DNA of 64,000 nt. It comes from Lycorma delicatula. Lineage: Eukaryota > Arthropoda > Insecta > Hemiptera > Fulgoridae. This document shows, in pieces, positions 35,836-47,700 of this stretch (position 1 is its first letter; the number at the start of each line of letters is the position of its first letter). The position numbers were made by a program, and so were the translations under genes. The stretch covers positions 295,508,647 through 295,572,646 of the forward strand of contig NC_134455.1 of NCBI RefSeq assembly GCF_047948215.1. Direction: 5' to 3'. The notes below the pieces were generated by a model that made no database searches, was not told the origin of the DNA, and saw nothing but the letters and a program-made list of their open reading frames with translations.

Positions 35836-37317
35836 TACGTCAGACCTGGCAAGTCAGTAGCAATAATTGTATTTGCCCGTAGGTACACACACACAGAGAG
35901 CGAGATCGAGCAGTAGCTGGAAAACTGGTTGTTGAAATATATACATCTATCTATATTGTGTTTGTTAGTTTGGTGTGTAGTGTTTGTTAAATTTTCTGAT
36001 TTTGTAAATTTAATAATTTTAAGTTCATGTATTATAAAGTGTTTAAATTCTGCATGCAGTAATATGCTCGTATATTGATGGTTCTAATGCAAAAACAGAT
36101 ATGTTGTTAATATGTGATTTTTCAAGAGATCTGTTTAGGTAGTGATTATTCAGACAGAAAATAAAACTTACCTGAATCATCGCTACCTAATTATGACAGA
36201 ATAAATAAATAAATGCTTTACATTGAATTGTCATACACACATTGCTGGGTATGCATTACACTATCTTTTTCGGTAACCTAGTTCTGCACGTTTAATTATT
36301 ATTAAGTGAAAATAAATTAAATTTATATATTTTTTTTCAATTATCAATCAAGTGCGAGTAAGAAATTATTGCATATTTTTTAATTATTATTTGACTATTG
36401 TATTGTACATTTATTTTATTGATAGTGTATTTCAAAATGAATATCGGGGTTTTAAAGCTAGGTAATATTTCTCAAATTTCACGTAAATTGATTAATTATA
36501 TGAAATGAAAGAGCGACTCAAATAGTTTTAGCTGTGGGCAAGCTCAAAAACTGTTTCCTGTACATTCCGCTTGAAAGCACTAGTTAGTGGTGGGATAAAC
36601 GATTCTTTTTCAGGAATTGATTCTTTCGATTCGATTCTCAGAAAGGATTCGTAAAAAAGAATCGTTCCTCCGATTCAATGATTCTTTTCCTTCCCACCAC
36701 TACCAGAGCTGTAAACTCTAATGCGCATGCTCTGTTTCTCTTCATCACTCATGTTTAGCGCGGTTCATCTCTCCACATACTCCTGTTCGACTAAATTGAT
36801 GTATACCTACCAAATGTCTTCGATTATTCTCTTTTCATCTTTATTCGACTCTTAAGTAAACAAACATCTGATTCTTTTTCGGTTGAATACGATTTTTAGT
36901 AGCCTATCACTTCTAATACGCATGCTCTATTCTCTTCCATCTACCCAACGATTCTCCTTATTTCATCTCTTATTATGTTACACAATATTAATTACTGTCG
37001 TTCTTTTGCGCATACTGTCATGCTAAAGATATATTTTACAATTATTCTTAGTAGACGGATAAAAGACGACAGTCGATTCTGCTTTCATGGTGAATAATCT
37101 TGGGGTGTTCTATTTAGAGTTGTGTTTTTAGTTTGTTTATATTTTTTTTTATTTGGGCCTACTTAATTTTGTAACATTTTTTTACTTTACATAATCAGAA
37201 GACGATTTTTTTTCTAAATGTTTATCGGTATTATTTTTTTAAATCATTAGTTTTTACGTAAGTAGATATTTTATAAGCACTTTTAAAAAATAATATTTTG
37301 TTTTTAAATTTATAAAC

Positions 37318-38185
37318 ATGAGCTGCAGAAAAATAAGTCACATCTGGACTTGCTTTTCCGAAGCAAGCCCTGGAAAAGCTTTGTGTAATTTTTGCCATAG
37401 TTCAGTATCCTATGCCGGTGTTCCCAGTAATCTATCTCGTCATATTAAAATTAAACACCCAGGAGTTGATATTTCAAGACAAAAAAATCCTTGTCCTGAT
37501 TATGTTTCAGAAATACATTATAACTTAAATTAACAAACCTTATTGAATCGCCTAATCCTTCTTCTGTGCTTCCAATAACACCTTTGTCCTAAAAAAAAAC
37601 ACAACAGTTGTCCTTTACTTCTTTTGTTACAAACCTGTCCCTCAAAGTAAAAACCGAGCGTTAGATATTCAATTAATTAGGTTAGTAACTAAAGAATATC
37701 AACCTATTTCACTCGTTGAGGATGAAGAATTCAAGAAGTTACCAAAATGCCTACTCAAAACTTTCACATAAAGTTCGAAGTATTCAGATCGAACAAGGCG
37801 ATAGGTTTGAAACCGAACAAGAAATTATTGAACCCTCCATTTCAACTGCATGGGAAGATTTTGATAAAAGAGTAACACCAATTTTAACTAATTCAAACCC
37901 AACAGTAGCAGAAAGTTTAGAGCTAGATAAATATATAATTGAACCGCTCATCTCAAGAACAAAAATCCTCTCTCTTGGTGGAAAGAAAGGCGGTTAATTT
38001 ATCCAAGATTATTTTAAATAATGCAAACTAGACTTTGCATTCCTGCAACCTCTGTTGCCTGTGAACGAATTTTTTCAAAAGCAGCACAATTAATAACAGA
38101 AAGGCGAAATAGACCTACATCAAAGAATTTCGAAAAAATTATATTTCTACATGTAAATATGCAAAATACTATAAAGTTTATTTGA
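37318..38185 (+). pseudogene. hAT transposase relic: BED finger joined to C-terminal dimerisation domain
   Basis: The first frame (37318-37533, 71 codons) is a BED zinc finger: W-T-C-F, C-N-F-C, then N-L-S-R-H-I-K-I-K-H-P. After noncoding sequence, 37716-37997 gives an acidic stretch and A-E-S-L-E-L-D-K-Y-I, and in the next frame L-S-W-W-K-E-R-R-L-I-Y-P-R-L-F (stop), I-P-A-T-S-V-A-C-E-R-I-F-S-K-A and T-E-R-R-N-R, the hAT family dimerisation region, ending at TGA 38183-38185. The central catalytic part, several hundred residues in an intact ZBED-type transposase, is missing, so this is an internally deleted copy with a frameshift and a stop. Confidence 0.85.
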
Positions 38186-38497
38186 AAGGTGTTAACTAAT
38201 TTTTTATTTTGCTTAATTTTAATTTTTTTCATTATTTTTTTATGATAATAGAACCAACAATTTTTAAAAACAAAATTTTTGTGTGTCTGTGTAAAAGTAA
38301 CTGTGCGCGTATTAGTAAAAACATAAAGTAAATATAAAATAACATAAATACGATAAAAAAAAACAAAGACGGAATCAATGGATCGCTCAAAAATAAGGTA
38401 TAGTACAAGCTATATTATTTTAAATTATTCATTTGTCATTTATAGCTTTAGAAAAATTAAATTTAGAAAGATAAATTTTCTAGTTATAAATAATTTT

Positions 38498-38581
38498 ACT
38501 TGGTCTAGTAGTGAACGCGTTTATGCAAATCAGCTGATTTCCAAGTCGAGATAATCTCACAGATACTTTTATACGGATTTG
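38498..38581 (+). repeat. SINE head fragment inside the hAT element
   Basis: acttggtctagtagtgaacg, a gcaaatcagctgattt block and tacttttatacggattt match the head of the SINE at 60909-61180. It is truncated at the 3' side. Confidence 0.65.
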
Positions 38582-39002
38582 GCTCTCATTCGCTGTAGTT
38601 GAAGAGAAAAAAATTGTTTTATGGGGCTTAAGATAAAATTTAATTGTTTCAGATTAACTCAGTTAAATAGAACAGTTAATGAAAATATTTTATAATCAGA
38701 AGTAATAAATTTGCCGAATGTCAATAAACAATAGTGATGGTGATGTAATAAGTTATGAGTCACATGTGGAAAACAATAAATAAATAAAATAAACGTAGGT
38801 TAGAATTTGATATGGTAGGAGGATCCCTCACTACAAGCTATGAATCGAATCGTAGTTGAGAAAGATTTCGTTTCCCATCGCCTATCCATTTCATTGTTAA
38901 GAATCGGCTTCTCCTGCAAACCGATCCTCGATTCTTTCGTTCAGTATAAAGAATCGAATCCAAGGAACGACTCGTTCACGATTCTTCCCATTACTAGCAA
39001 AG

Positions 39003-39928
39003 ATGGCGACTACAAAAACAGAAAGCTTTCTGTTTTCTTGCAGTATGCAAAGTGTGAATCTGTAATTACCGTTCAACGTGTGTTTTGTTGTGATCCCCCG
39101 AGTGACAATAACATTCATGTAAGGTATAAACAATTTCAACCATTGGCTGCATTTGAAGAGTACAGGACGACCGAATGTGTCCTTAGACAATTTTGAACAT
39201 TTATGTCTTTTGTGCGTAGTTCTAGGAAATCCATTAGGAAGGCTAGCTGCAAATTAGCAATTCCAGTGACGTCTGCAAGGAGAGTTTTAAGTAAACTCTA
39301 ATAACTGCGTCCGTATCGTTTACAGCTGTTAGAAGCTCTAAATCCTGCAGTAACGATGAAGACTTTCTTTATCGTATCGTATTCAGTGACGAATCAACAT
39401 TTCGTGTTATTAGGAATAAAAAACACTCATAATGTGCGTATCTGCATATCAGAAAAATCTCACAAAATATTGCAGTGTGAACAAGGCCGCCCAAAACTGC
39501 ATGCTTTTTAAGCCATATCCCGACCACAAGTTCTTTTTCGCGTGTCTGGGTGAACTATTTTGTTGTTACAACTATGTTTCTCAACTACAGTACAAACCAT
39601 AGAACTTTATTTGGCAACAAGATTGACGCCTCCTCACTCGCATAACGCTGTACATGATCGGTTGAATGAAATTCTCCCCGACCGCCAGGGGTTGTTTGCC
39701 GTGTCCTCCATGTTTGCCCGATCTGACCCTGTACGATTTTTTTTAGGGGTTTATAAAGGATTAAATGTATGTGCCACCATTACCAGCTGATCTACCTGAC
39801 TTGAGACAGGATTGAAGAAACTGTCGCATCAATTACTGCAGACTAGCTGATCAAAGTATAGGATGAACTCTCCTATCGGCTGGATGTGTACTATGTGATG
39901 AATGGTTATCACATTGAACACTTATAGG
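39003..39928 (+). pseudogene. mariner-type transposase relic
   Basis: It starts near ATG 39003 (M-A-T-T-K-T-E; frames shift at once). Then follow the HTH part (V-Q-R-V-F, F-C-C-D-P-P-S-D-N-N-I, Y-K-Q-F-Q), R-I-V-F-S-D-E-S-T-F near 39370-39400 (first catalytic block), H-S-H-N-A-V-H-D-R-L-N-E-I-L-P-D-R near 39635, a diverged D-L-T-x-x-D-F-F-L near 39725, and V-W-D-E-L-S-Y-R-L-D-V-Y ... H-I-E-H-L before the stop near 39928. The order matches the large insect mariner subfamily whose proteins end H-I-E-H-L. Several frameshifts and stops. Confidence 0.7.
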
Positions 39929-40012
39929 AAAAACTGTTTGAGTTTTTCAATGTCAGTAAAACTTAATAAATATTACATAACTTTAAAACCCCAATATTCA
40001 TTTTGAAAAGTA

Positions 40013-40419
40013 ATTATCAAAAGAATCTATTGAAAAGGGTAATGTTATAAACGCAATTAATGCATCAACAACTGGTGTAAAAAATTTATACGACTCATGC
40101 TTATAAACAATGATAACATGTGATATGATTTTAATTTAATTTAGCGCAATCCATCTGAGAAAAAGAAACACTTCTCTTTACATAAAAATGAAGTAAAACA
40201 ACTTATAGTAAAAAAGTTAGAAAATTGTGATGAAATTATATATTTATCTTAAAAATAAAAAAAATTAAGAAAGTATGTTACTGCTATATTAAAATTTCAT
40301 AAAGTAAAACAGAAAGAATGTTTGTTGTCTCAATGTATTTCTTCATTACCCGATAAGCTACTGTCTGTTGAACTATTGTCATAGTTTCCCAAATTTATTA
40401 CCATATCTTCAATAATATT
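40013..40419. other. AT-rich DNA, no feature recognised
   Basis: No gene seen. Confidence 0.3.
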
Positions 40420-41150
40420 ATCATTCAAACTGTCTGCCCATGCTTTTTTTTTCTTCAATTAAAATGTTGAATGCAATTTTTCGAAGAATTTGCATCTACT
40501 TTATTAACACCTATCAATAATTTGTTTGATCACCTAACTTAATGTTGTGTTGTTACTCCCAATGTAGCTTTTTTATTGTGCACAATCAATTTTACAGGAT
40601 TAAAATTGCAAAGATTTGCAGGAAGACGCAACATGACACAATTTTTTGATTTTGCGATTACATCTACTTGATAATGTATATTTTTGTTTGATTGATTTTA
40701 TTATATTTAAAAGTTCTACTTTTGCACGCCTTCAGTATACACAATTTTAATCATTCGGCAGTTTCCAATTTTCAGGTCGAAGTGTTTGGAATTTCTTCAG
40801 TTTACAGATAATAGTACGATCCATTATCCATTAATTCTTCAGCAACAATTTAGACAATATTTTTAAACCCCCTGCATAAAATTTTCACTATTCATTTCAT
40901 CATGATACACTTGAAAAAACTGTATTATCCATAAATCACCATCCAAAAACCCATTTTTGCTTCCATCGTGCATTACTATTAATCATTGACAAACCTTTTA
41001 AGCATCTCTTGCACTATTTGTTTCATTATCCACCCATACTTTTTCCCGTGCATGTCCCGCATTAACCAGAGTTTGATCTACATAATAAATTATTCTACTC
41101 TCTTGACGAAATCACCTTATTTCTCTTAAATATTCCCTACGCTATCAAAT
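40420..41150 (-). pseudogene. IS630/Tc1-mariner superfamily transposase relic (YHDEMN type)
   Basis: Minus strand from about 41100: R-I-I-Y-Y-V-D-Q-T-L-V-N-A-G-H (first Asp; Q for the usual E), K-V-W-V-D-N-E-T-N-S-A-R-D-A, then after a frame change V-M-H-D-G-S-K-N-G-F-L-D-G-D-L and V-Y-H-D-E-M-N-S-E-N-F (about 40905). Lower down come M-D-N-G-S-Y-Y-Y-L (second Asp) with E-I-P-N-T, and R-L-P-A-N-L-C-N-F-N-P-V-K-L-I near 40610, the decayed third acidic block (N-P-x-E becomes N-P-V-K). This family is common in aphid and other insect genomes. At least four disruptions. Confidence 0.7.
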
Positions 41151-41334
41151 AATATCTTGGTGTTCAATCAATAAAGAATTATTTTTTCTGGACATGAAAC
41201 GAAAATTCATTAATTTTCATACACGATGTAATGTACTACTAGAAAAATTTGGCAGTTCGGAATTGGTATTCACGACATTTAATATTCTGTTTAAGTTGCA
41301 AGCTCGTTATTGAAATAAATGAATGAACTTTTTT

Positions 41335-41634
41335 CTGCTAGCGGTTTTTGTAAAATGGTCAAACTTTTCAATCATTTTCACACACTTTTGAGTCTTTTAG
41401 GGCTAATAAGTTTATCATCAATTTTTTTGTTTCTTTATTATATTAAAAACTGTTCTTTATCCAATGAATGTTGCACTATTGCTTTTCAAGCAATGTCTCT
41501 GATTGCATTTTCAGGGTTATTTATTTTACGGTTTTATATATATACATTGCTGAATATTTTTTTCAAAGCTACTTGAGGTTTGGTTTATTTTTCAAGAGAA
41601 TTACTAATTGTTAAAACCTGATTGGCACAAAAAT
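41335..41634 (+). repeat. Inverted repeat, left arm
   Basis: About 300 bp matching 42167-42452 in inverted orientation; shared blocks include tttcaatcattttcacac, cttttagggctaa and gttaaaacctgattgg (in complement at the right arm). It contains a partial frame (41319-41576) whose translation matches that of the other arm. Confidence 0.8.
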
Positions 41635-41961
41635 ACATGATAAATTCATTAATGAAAATATCACTGAATAAAACTTTTATAAAAATGAACTATATAATTG
41701 TCGTACAATATGGAACAACACAATAACATATACTGAAATACTTTCTTTCACTGAACTGAATAATTTTGTGAAACATTACAAATGATGTTATTGTTATTAA
41801 ACATCAAACACTGAACAAAATCTTCAGTTACTTATCATCAGCATGTCATGGCGCCAGATACATGATAGCTTACAGTACATTATTATATGCATAAAGCAAT
41901 AATTGCAATTGCACCTGGGAGTGATGAAATGATTCAGTTTAAACTGTTGAAACATTACTCA

Positions 41962-42150
41962 TACGAGATGTATTCAAAAAGTAACAAGAATTTTTGATTT
42001 TTGGAACGAATTTTATTTATTCATCTACATTAATGTTGTCCCCTTCAAAATAGGTCCCGTTAAATATTATACATTTATGCTACCACTTTTTCCAATCCCC
42101 AAAACACTCTAGAACTCAATCTTTGAAATAGTGTTTAGCTCTTTCAGTGA
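41962..42150 (-). pseudogene. mariner transposase C-terminal fragment with terminal repeat
   Basis: Minus strand with frame changes reads K-E-L-N-T-I-S-K-I-E-F, F-G-D-W-K-K (decayed), then F-N-G-T-Y-F-E-G-D-N-I-N-V-D-E, the C-terminal signature W-K-K-R-W-x-K-C-I ... Y-F-E-G-D of many insect mariners. It ends with a typical TIR at about 41962-41995 (gagatgtattcaaaaagtaa). Confidence 0.65.
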
Positions 42151-42166
42151 TTCTCTTTTAATCTAT

Positions 42167-42452
42167 CCTGTGCTTTTGTCCAATCAGGTTTTAACAATGA
42201 ATAATTCTATTGAAAAATAAACCAACCCCTCAAGTAGCTCCAAAAAAATATTCAGCAATGTATATATAACCTTAAAATAAAATAACCCTGAAAATGTAGT
42301 CGGAGACATTGCTTGGAAAGCAATAGTGCAAGTCATTAGCAAAAGAACAGTTTTTAATATAATAAAGAAACAAAAAATTGATGGTAAACATGTTAGCCCT
42401 AAAAGACTCAAAAGCATGTGAAAATGATTGAAAAGTTCAACCATTTTACGAA
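42167..42452 (-). repeat. Inverted repeat, right arm
   Basis: Inverted partner of 41335-41634, about 530 bp away. The mariner C-terminal relic at 41962-42150 continues directly from this arm, suggesting that both arms derive from one mariner-related element. Confidence 0.8.
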
Positions 42453-42479
42453 AACATATTATGAATACATAAATGTCAT

Positions 42480-43125
42480 TAACATATGTTATGTGTATAT
42501 AAAAAAGTGTATATTCTTTTTATAAATAAAACAGTAATCTTTAATTAAATAATATTTTAATATATTTTATAAAACAATTTTATAACGTGAAAATATCAGA
42601 ACAATATAAACAGTGTCAATTAAAAAATATATGTTTTCTGTATATAAAAATGAGTATATACTTTTTATGAATAAAACAGTAATCTTTAATTAAATAAAAT
42701 TTTTATATATTCTATAAAGCAAACAATTTTATCGAGAAAATATCAGAACACTACAAACAGTGTCAATTACAAAATATATGTTTCATGTATAAAAAAAAAA
42801 TTGTATATTATTTTTATGAATAAAACAGTAATCTTTAATTAAATAAAAATTTGATATATTTTATAATTATTTATTTTACAAAACAAGAAATTTATAATGT
42901 GAAAATATCAGAACACTATAAACAGTATTAATTACAAATACATTTTTGTGGATGTTAAAAACTGATTATTCTTTTCATGATTAGTAATATTAAATTAAAT
43001 AAAATTTTGTTATATTTTATAAAAAAAACAATTTTATAATATGAAGATATCAGAACACTATAAACAGTACAAATTACAAAATAAATGTTTTGTATAAATT
43101 AAAAAATATTTATTCTTTAATTAAA
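42480..43125 (+). repeat. Tandem array, four or more units of about 145 bp
   Basis: Units starting near 42528, 42673, 42822 and 42980 share aaaacagtaatctttaatta (partly lost in the fourth) and a core like gaaaatatcagaacactata followed by aacagtgtcaattacaaaat. Spacing is 145-160 bp. The core also occurs once in opposite orientation at about 43145-43212, inside the predicted POLR2K 3' UTR. Confidence 0.85.
43109..43114 (-). terminator. Candidate POLR2K polyadenylation signal
   Basis: AATAAA on minus about 100 nt after the stop codon. The intervening 3' UTR contains the inverted copy of the tandem-array core. Confidence 0.5.
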
Positions 43126-43216
43126 ACACTTTTTAATATACACAAATTATGTATCTTGTAATTGACACTGTTTATAGTGTTCTGATATTTTAACATTATA
43201 AAATTGTTTGTTTTTT

Positions 43217-43239
43217 TTATCTTGCATCAAATACTACCA
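43217..43239 (-). CDS. POLR2K: POLR2K exon 3 (23 coding nt)
   Basis: Acceptor catatttttcag, then TG completing Leu and codons for V-V-F-D-A-R and TAA. Identified by the invariant C-terminus and exact phase fit; far too short for ORF finders. Confidence 0.85.
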
Positions 43240-44751
43240 CTGAAAAATATGTTAAGGAAACTACACAAATGCATTATCAACAAAAACAAAGTATATATAA
43301 ATTAAATGAAGAATATACAAGGTATAATAAAAAAGTATCGTGACTGATTGAATTTGTTTTAAATATTTTAAGTTCAAATATACAAGCCACTAATCTCCTT
43401 TACTAATTCTGAATCAACAGTTTTTGATGTTCTTTTTGGTCACCTGTCGCCACCAATCTTTGATGGAAGGTTTTTGCCACCTCCCTCATGTGATAATCAA
43501 CAGACAAAATAGTAAGAACTGATCTGTATGGGACGATCAGTGCTAGGTTCCCTGACTCCCAGAAGACATTTACCTTGCATGGCTTAGTGAATTTTTGTAT
43601 CATTTCATCAATGCAACTTGAAGGACATTCATCACAATTCTACAATCTTTTAATCCACTCAACAGATGCACATGACATTACCTTACATCATAGGGCCTTA
43701 CCTTACATATACAAAATACTGATAATTTTGAAATTAAGGCATTTCCAACGAAATGCTGCATAAAATACACAAAAAACAATTGTAAAATCAGCTGTCCAAA
43801 GAAAACTGGGGCAACACTAGATAATATGAAATATTCATACAACCATGTTAACTGATAGAGCCCCAAATGCAAATAACAAAGGACCACTTCTTCATGGCAA
43901 CTGTCTTGCACTGTTGATTTTCACTGCAGTATAATAATTTTAATATGAAAGCTTATTATCAAATACTGTATTGTCCATTAATCATTCTGTAAAGCTTCCT
44001 TCAGCTGATTTTCCACAAGTAGTTTGCCACTACTTTAATGATTTACATGTTGAAGATGAGTGGAATGTTAAAAATAAGAACTGCCTCTTCCATGTTAAAA
44101 AAACACTTTTCATGGTAATGGTGGCACAACAAAAAACTGTGACTAAGGCAAGCCTGCATCAACTATACAGTGGCCAGATTTTAACAGGAAAAAATATGTT
44201 CAGATTTTGCTATGACAACATCCCAGGAATAATAATTTTTTATTCCTGGGATTGTTTAATTATTAATTATAATTAAATAATAATAATAATTTTTAATTAT
44301 TAATTATTTTATGCTTTTATAAACATAAGCAAACAGCTTGAAACTGGAGAGAAGATTTGATACTTCTATGAAAATTAATAACAAAAATTTTGTTTAGTGA
44401 TTACAGCACTTCATTTATTTTGAAGTATGATACATTTTCATTTCAAAATAATGAAATCCATTAAAATAAGAAAAATAAAAGAAATAATGTCTGGGTGAAA
44501 CACTTCTTTTATCTAGTTCAAGAATTTCATTCCAGATCAACTAATGGTACAATTAGTATGGTATAAAGAAAACTAATGTCACTAGAATATACTAGAGCTA
44601 CCATTTACCATTCAGCATCAAATTGCTTGCACAAATAACTTATTTACTTAAGCACACAGAAATAAAATTCACAGTTGTTTTAATTAAAAATATAATTCAG
44701 TATATATTTAAAACTGTATTATCTGCTAGCTAATTAAGTAGTTTTAACTGG

Positions 44752-44787
<36 letters not shown>

Positions 44788-47700
44788 TTTTTAATAATCA
44801 AATTTTAGCACTCCAATGTAAATACAGTTTCATCATATTTGAAACTTATTCTGCTGTTACATTAGTATAGTTTCAGTGGTGATGTAAATAAACTATACTG
44901 AATACTGATCAGTAATTACTTGTTAAGAAAAGTAATTACTTATTTACAATAGTATTAAAAGTTAGTGAATAAACATTTTCCTTTTCTCATAAGTAATTAC
45001 ACTTATTGAGAAAAGTATTCTCTTAACAGTTAGTGAATAAACATTTTCTTTTTCTTATAAGTAATCACGTTTAATCTTAAGAGTTTGTGTGTAGTTTACT
45101 TTCAAGTAAAAGTATTTCTTTCTCTTAAGAAATTGCTGACGGTGCATAGATGTTAAAAATAAGCCTGCATGTTTAAACTTGTTCATACAAAAATGGAAGG
45201 AGTCTGATGATTCATGTCCATCCATGATGATATCATTTTCGTTAAAGTTAATCATCTCTGTATATCACGTATTCCTTGCTAATCAACTCTACTTTTCAAC
45301 TGGATTGTTAAACATCTCTACAAGTAAAGAAGAAACACAATTTTCACCAGTTTCAGACAATACCAATAATGTGGTTGATGGTAGGGCAATTAAGAAATCA
45401 CAGTTTAAATAAGTCTTTGGCCTTTAAATTTATATATGCTACAGAAAAAGCATGGGCAAACATTTTGAAAGAATTTGAACAGTGCACATGAAAGAAAATG
45501 TCATTGGGAAAAATAAAAAAAATGTATAACCTGAAACATGAAATTAAAAAGAAGACAGACAAGCAGAAAACAGGCAACAAGATGATAAAAATTTAATTAG
45601 GAGAATGATTTGTTAAGCCTCCTAGAAGAATATGAAAATCCCAATTTTGAAACAAGTTCCAGCGGCAGCAAGTGTTGGAATCGAAGATAGGAAAGATAAA
45701 TATACTCCAGCAGAATGTGAAACACTGGTAATTTTCGTAACTGATGTGGATAATTGTAATGCCAAGCTGGCTTTGAAACGAAAAACAGGTGACACTGATA
45801 AAACAGCTCCCTTGTCAAACAGTGAATTACAGAGAATTGTTTTCCATGAACAATTACAACTCATCAGAACTCAAATGAAATGATAAGTGAAAATGAAAAA
45901 CGAAGAAATAAAATTTCAGAGAGAATTACTGGAGTTCAAAAAATTGCAAAAAAAGCTGTACTTGGTAAGGAAACTGATACCACTTTGTTTGCATCTTACA
46001 ATGAACAAATTAAGGACCAATTTGACATTTCTTATTTTAACTTATGATATTTTCCCTAACATGTTTTGTAACTAAGTTTGTTTTCTTTTATACACAAAAA
46101 AAAAAAAAATAAATAAATAACCCTTGGATCTTTAGTGGTCTTCACCAGATATGTATGAGGCATATACATAGACCTACATACGTACGTATGAATACATTGT
46201 GTACATACATGTGCATACATTCAAACATAAGTTTTCCCCTACCAGCCTATGTATTTGTATGTAATAATTATTTATTTATTTTGTATTTATTTAATTATTT
46301 TTTATTACCAATAATTTTTTTAATTTTATTTACTTACAATTTTTTTAGACATAACTACATTCTTACATTGGAACATTAATTATTTATTTTAATCAAATAA
46401 AAGGGATAAATGCAAATACACAGGACAAATGGATTAAAAATTAGGATTTTTATTTCAATTATTAATTAACTCCAAGTATACCCATTACTTCAGCTCTCTT
46501 CTTTTTATCTACCCTAATTCTTCCTCTACTTCATCATTTTCCAAAATTTCCTCATCTGCTATTTTGTATACATTCATCAGTTTTCAAAAATAGTGTAAAA
46601 TGTCGCAAGCAAGAAAAAGTTTTGGAACTTTTTCTAATTTTACTCAAACCAGGTTTTCCAATAATGGGAACTGCTGCTTTATTTGCCGAAAAAAATTCTC
46701 AATAATTTCTCTTTCTTTGTTTAGTTGTTTTTGAAAGTTTTTTTTCATTACTATCAGGATACTAAATGGCGTAAGCAGTATTACAATATTTAGAGGCTTC
46801 TAAAAAACTAAGCATATGATTCCCACGCCTCATTTTCAGAAAGTAGTTTGAAATGAAGTTTCTACCATATGTGGTTTATGTTTGAACTTGATATCTTTGG
46901 AAGCAAGGAAGTTATTAAAATTTTAAACATCAAAAATGTGCAAAATTGGCTATCCCACCTTTACAAAATCATCACTTAAAATACATGAAACATCTTACAA
47001 ATAAAATAACCCCTATTTTCAACTCTATAAACCTGGTAGAATAGTAATGAAAATAAATAAACCACCAGCTATATCATGGCAAACGTCAGTAATCCAAATA
47101 CAACCTCATCCTGCGGTCTACTTGGGTGATTTTAATAGCCACCATGAGCAATGGAAATATAAGGATTGTGATGTGAACGGTGAGGCTCTGGTGAGATGGG
47201 CTGAGGATGAGAATCTTAGTCTTGCCTTTGATGCTAAAGACCGATTTACTTTTAAATCAACGGCTTGGAGGCGGGAGTATAACCCGGATCTATGTTTCAC
47301 ATCAACTGACAGCAAAAGTCGGCCACTGCTAGTCACCTGAAAAGTTCTCTGCAACTTTCCCCACAGCCAGCACCCACCGTCTAGTTATTATAGAGGCAGG
47401 TAGCCGAATTTCTCTCGCGACCTCTGTGCCCCTAGATGGAACTTCAAAAAGGCTAACTGGGAAAATTTTTCAGGGATCTGGTAAATGCCTATGCTGGATA
47501 CCACCAATAAGCAAAAACTATAGCAGATTTATTGGAGCAGTAACAAGTATCGCTAAGAGGTGCATCCCTAGAGGGTTTTGCAGAGAATATATCCCAGGGA
47601 GGTCCCAAAATAGCGAAGTTCTCTACTGAAGCTTCCTCAAGACAGGAGATCAAGAGGTGGCAGACGAGCTTCTCCACAGCCTTGATGCTGCAAGACAACA

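Larger units (their letters stand above)
36585..38996 (+). mobile_element. hAT element (internally deleted), nested
   Basis: Ends tagtggtggga (36585) and tcccattacta (to 38996) match as hAT-like TIRs. Subterminal blocks rich in gattcgattct and gaatcg repeats occur on both sides, as in hAT elements. A second inverted copy of the end at about 36695-36707 gives a 120-bp mini-element inside the left end. The interior holds a BED finger exon and a hAT dimerisation domain. The 8-bp flanks (gcactagt, gcaaagat) agree only in part. Confidence 0.7.
36430..40010 (+). mobile_element. mariner-type element interrupted by a hAT element
   Basis: Terminal repeats of about 40 bp, 36430-36470 and 39970-40010 (inverted), differ at only about 3 positions and share tttcaaaatgaatat and ggggttttaaag. 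TA flanks both ends (36428-36429 and 40011-40012). The right part holds a plus-strand transposase relic (39003-39928), preceded directly by the hAT end at 38996, so the hAT element landed in the 5' untranslated part of this one. Removing it would leave an element of about 1.2 kb, normal for mariner. Confidence 0.75.

Noticed and set aside
42480..43125. CRISPR-like or centromeric array
   Set aside because: Units are long and degenerate with no spacers, the genome is eukaryotic, and the array is too short for a centromeric satellite.
45632..45864. Overlapping open frames on both strands taken as two genes
   Set aside because: Only the plus frame fits the Myb/SANT-like relic; the minus frames are shadows.
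46480..46800. Harbinger transposase partner for the Myb/SANT-like relic
   Set aside because: The minus-strand translation shows no recognisable Harbinger catalytic motif.
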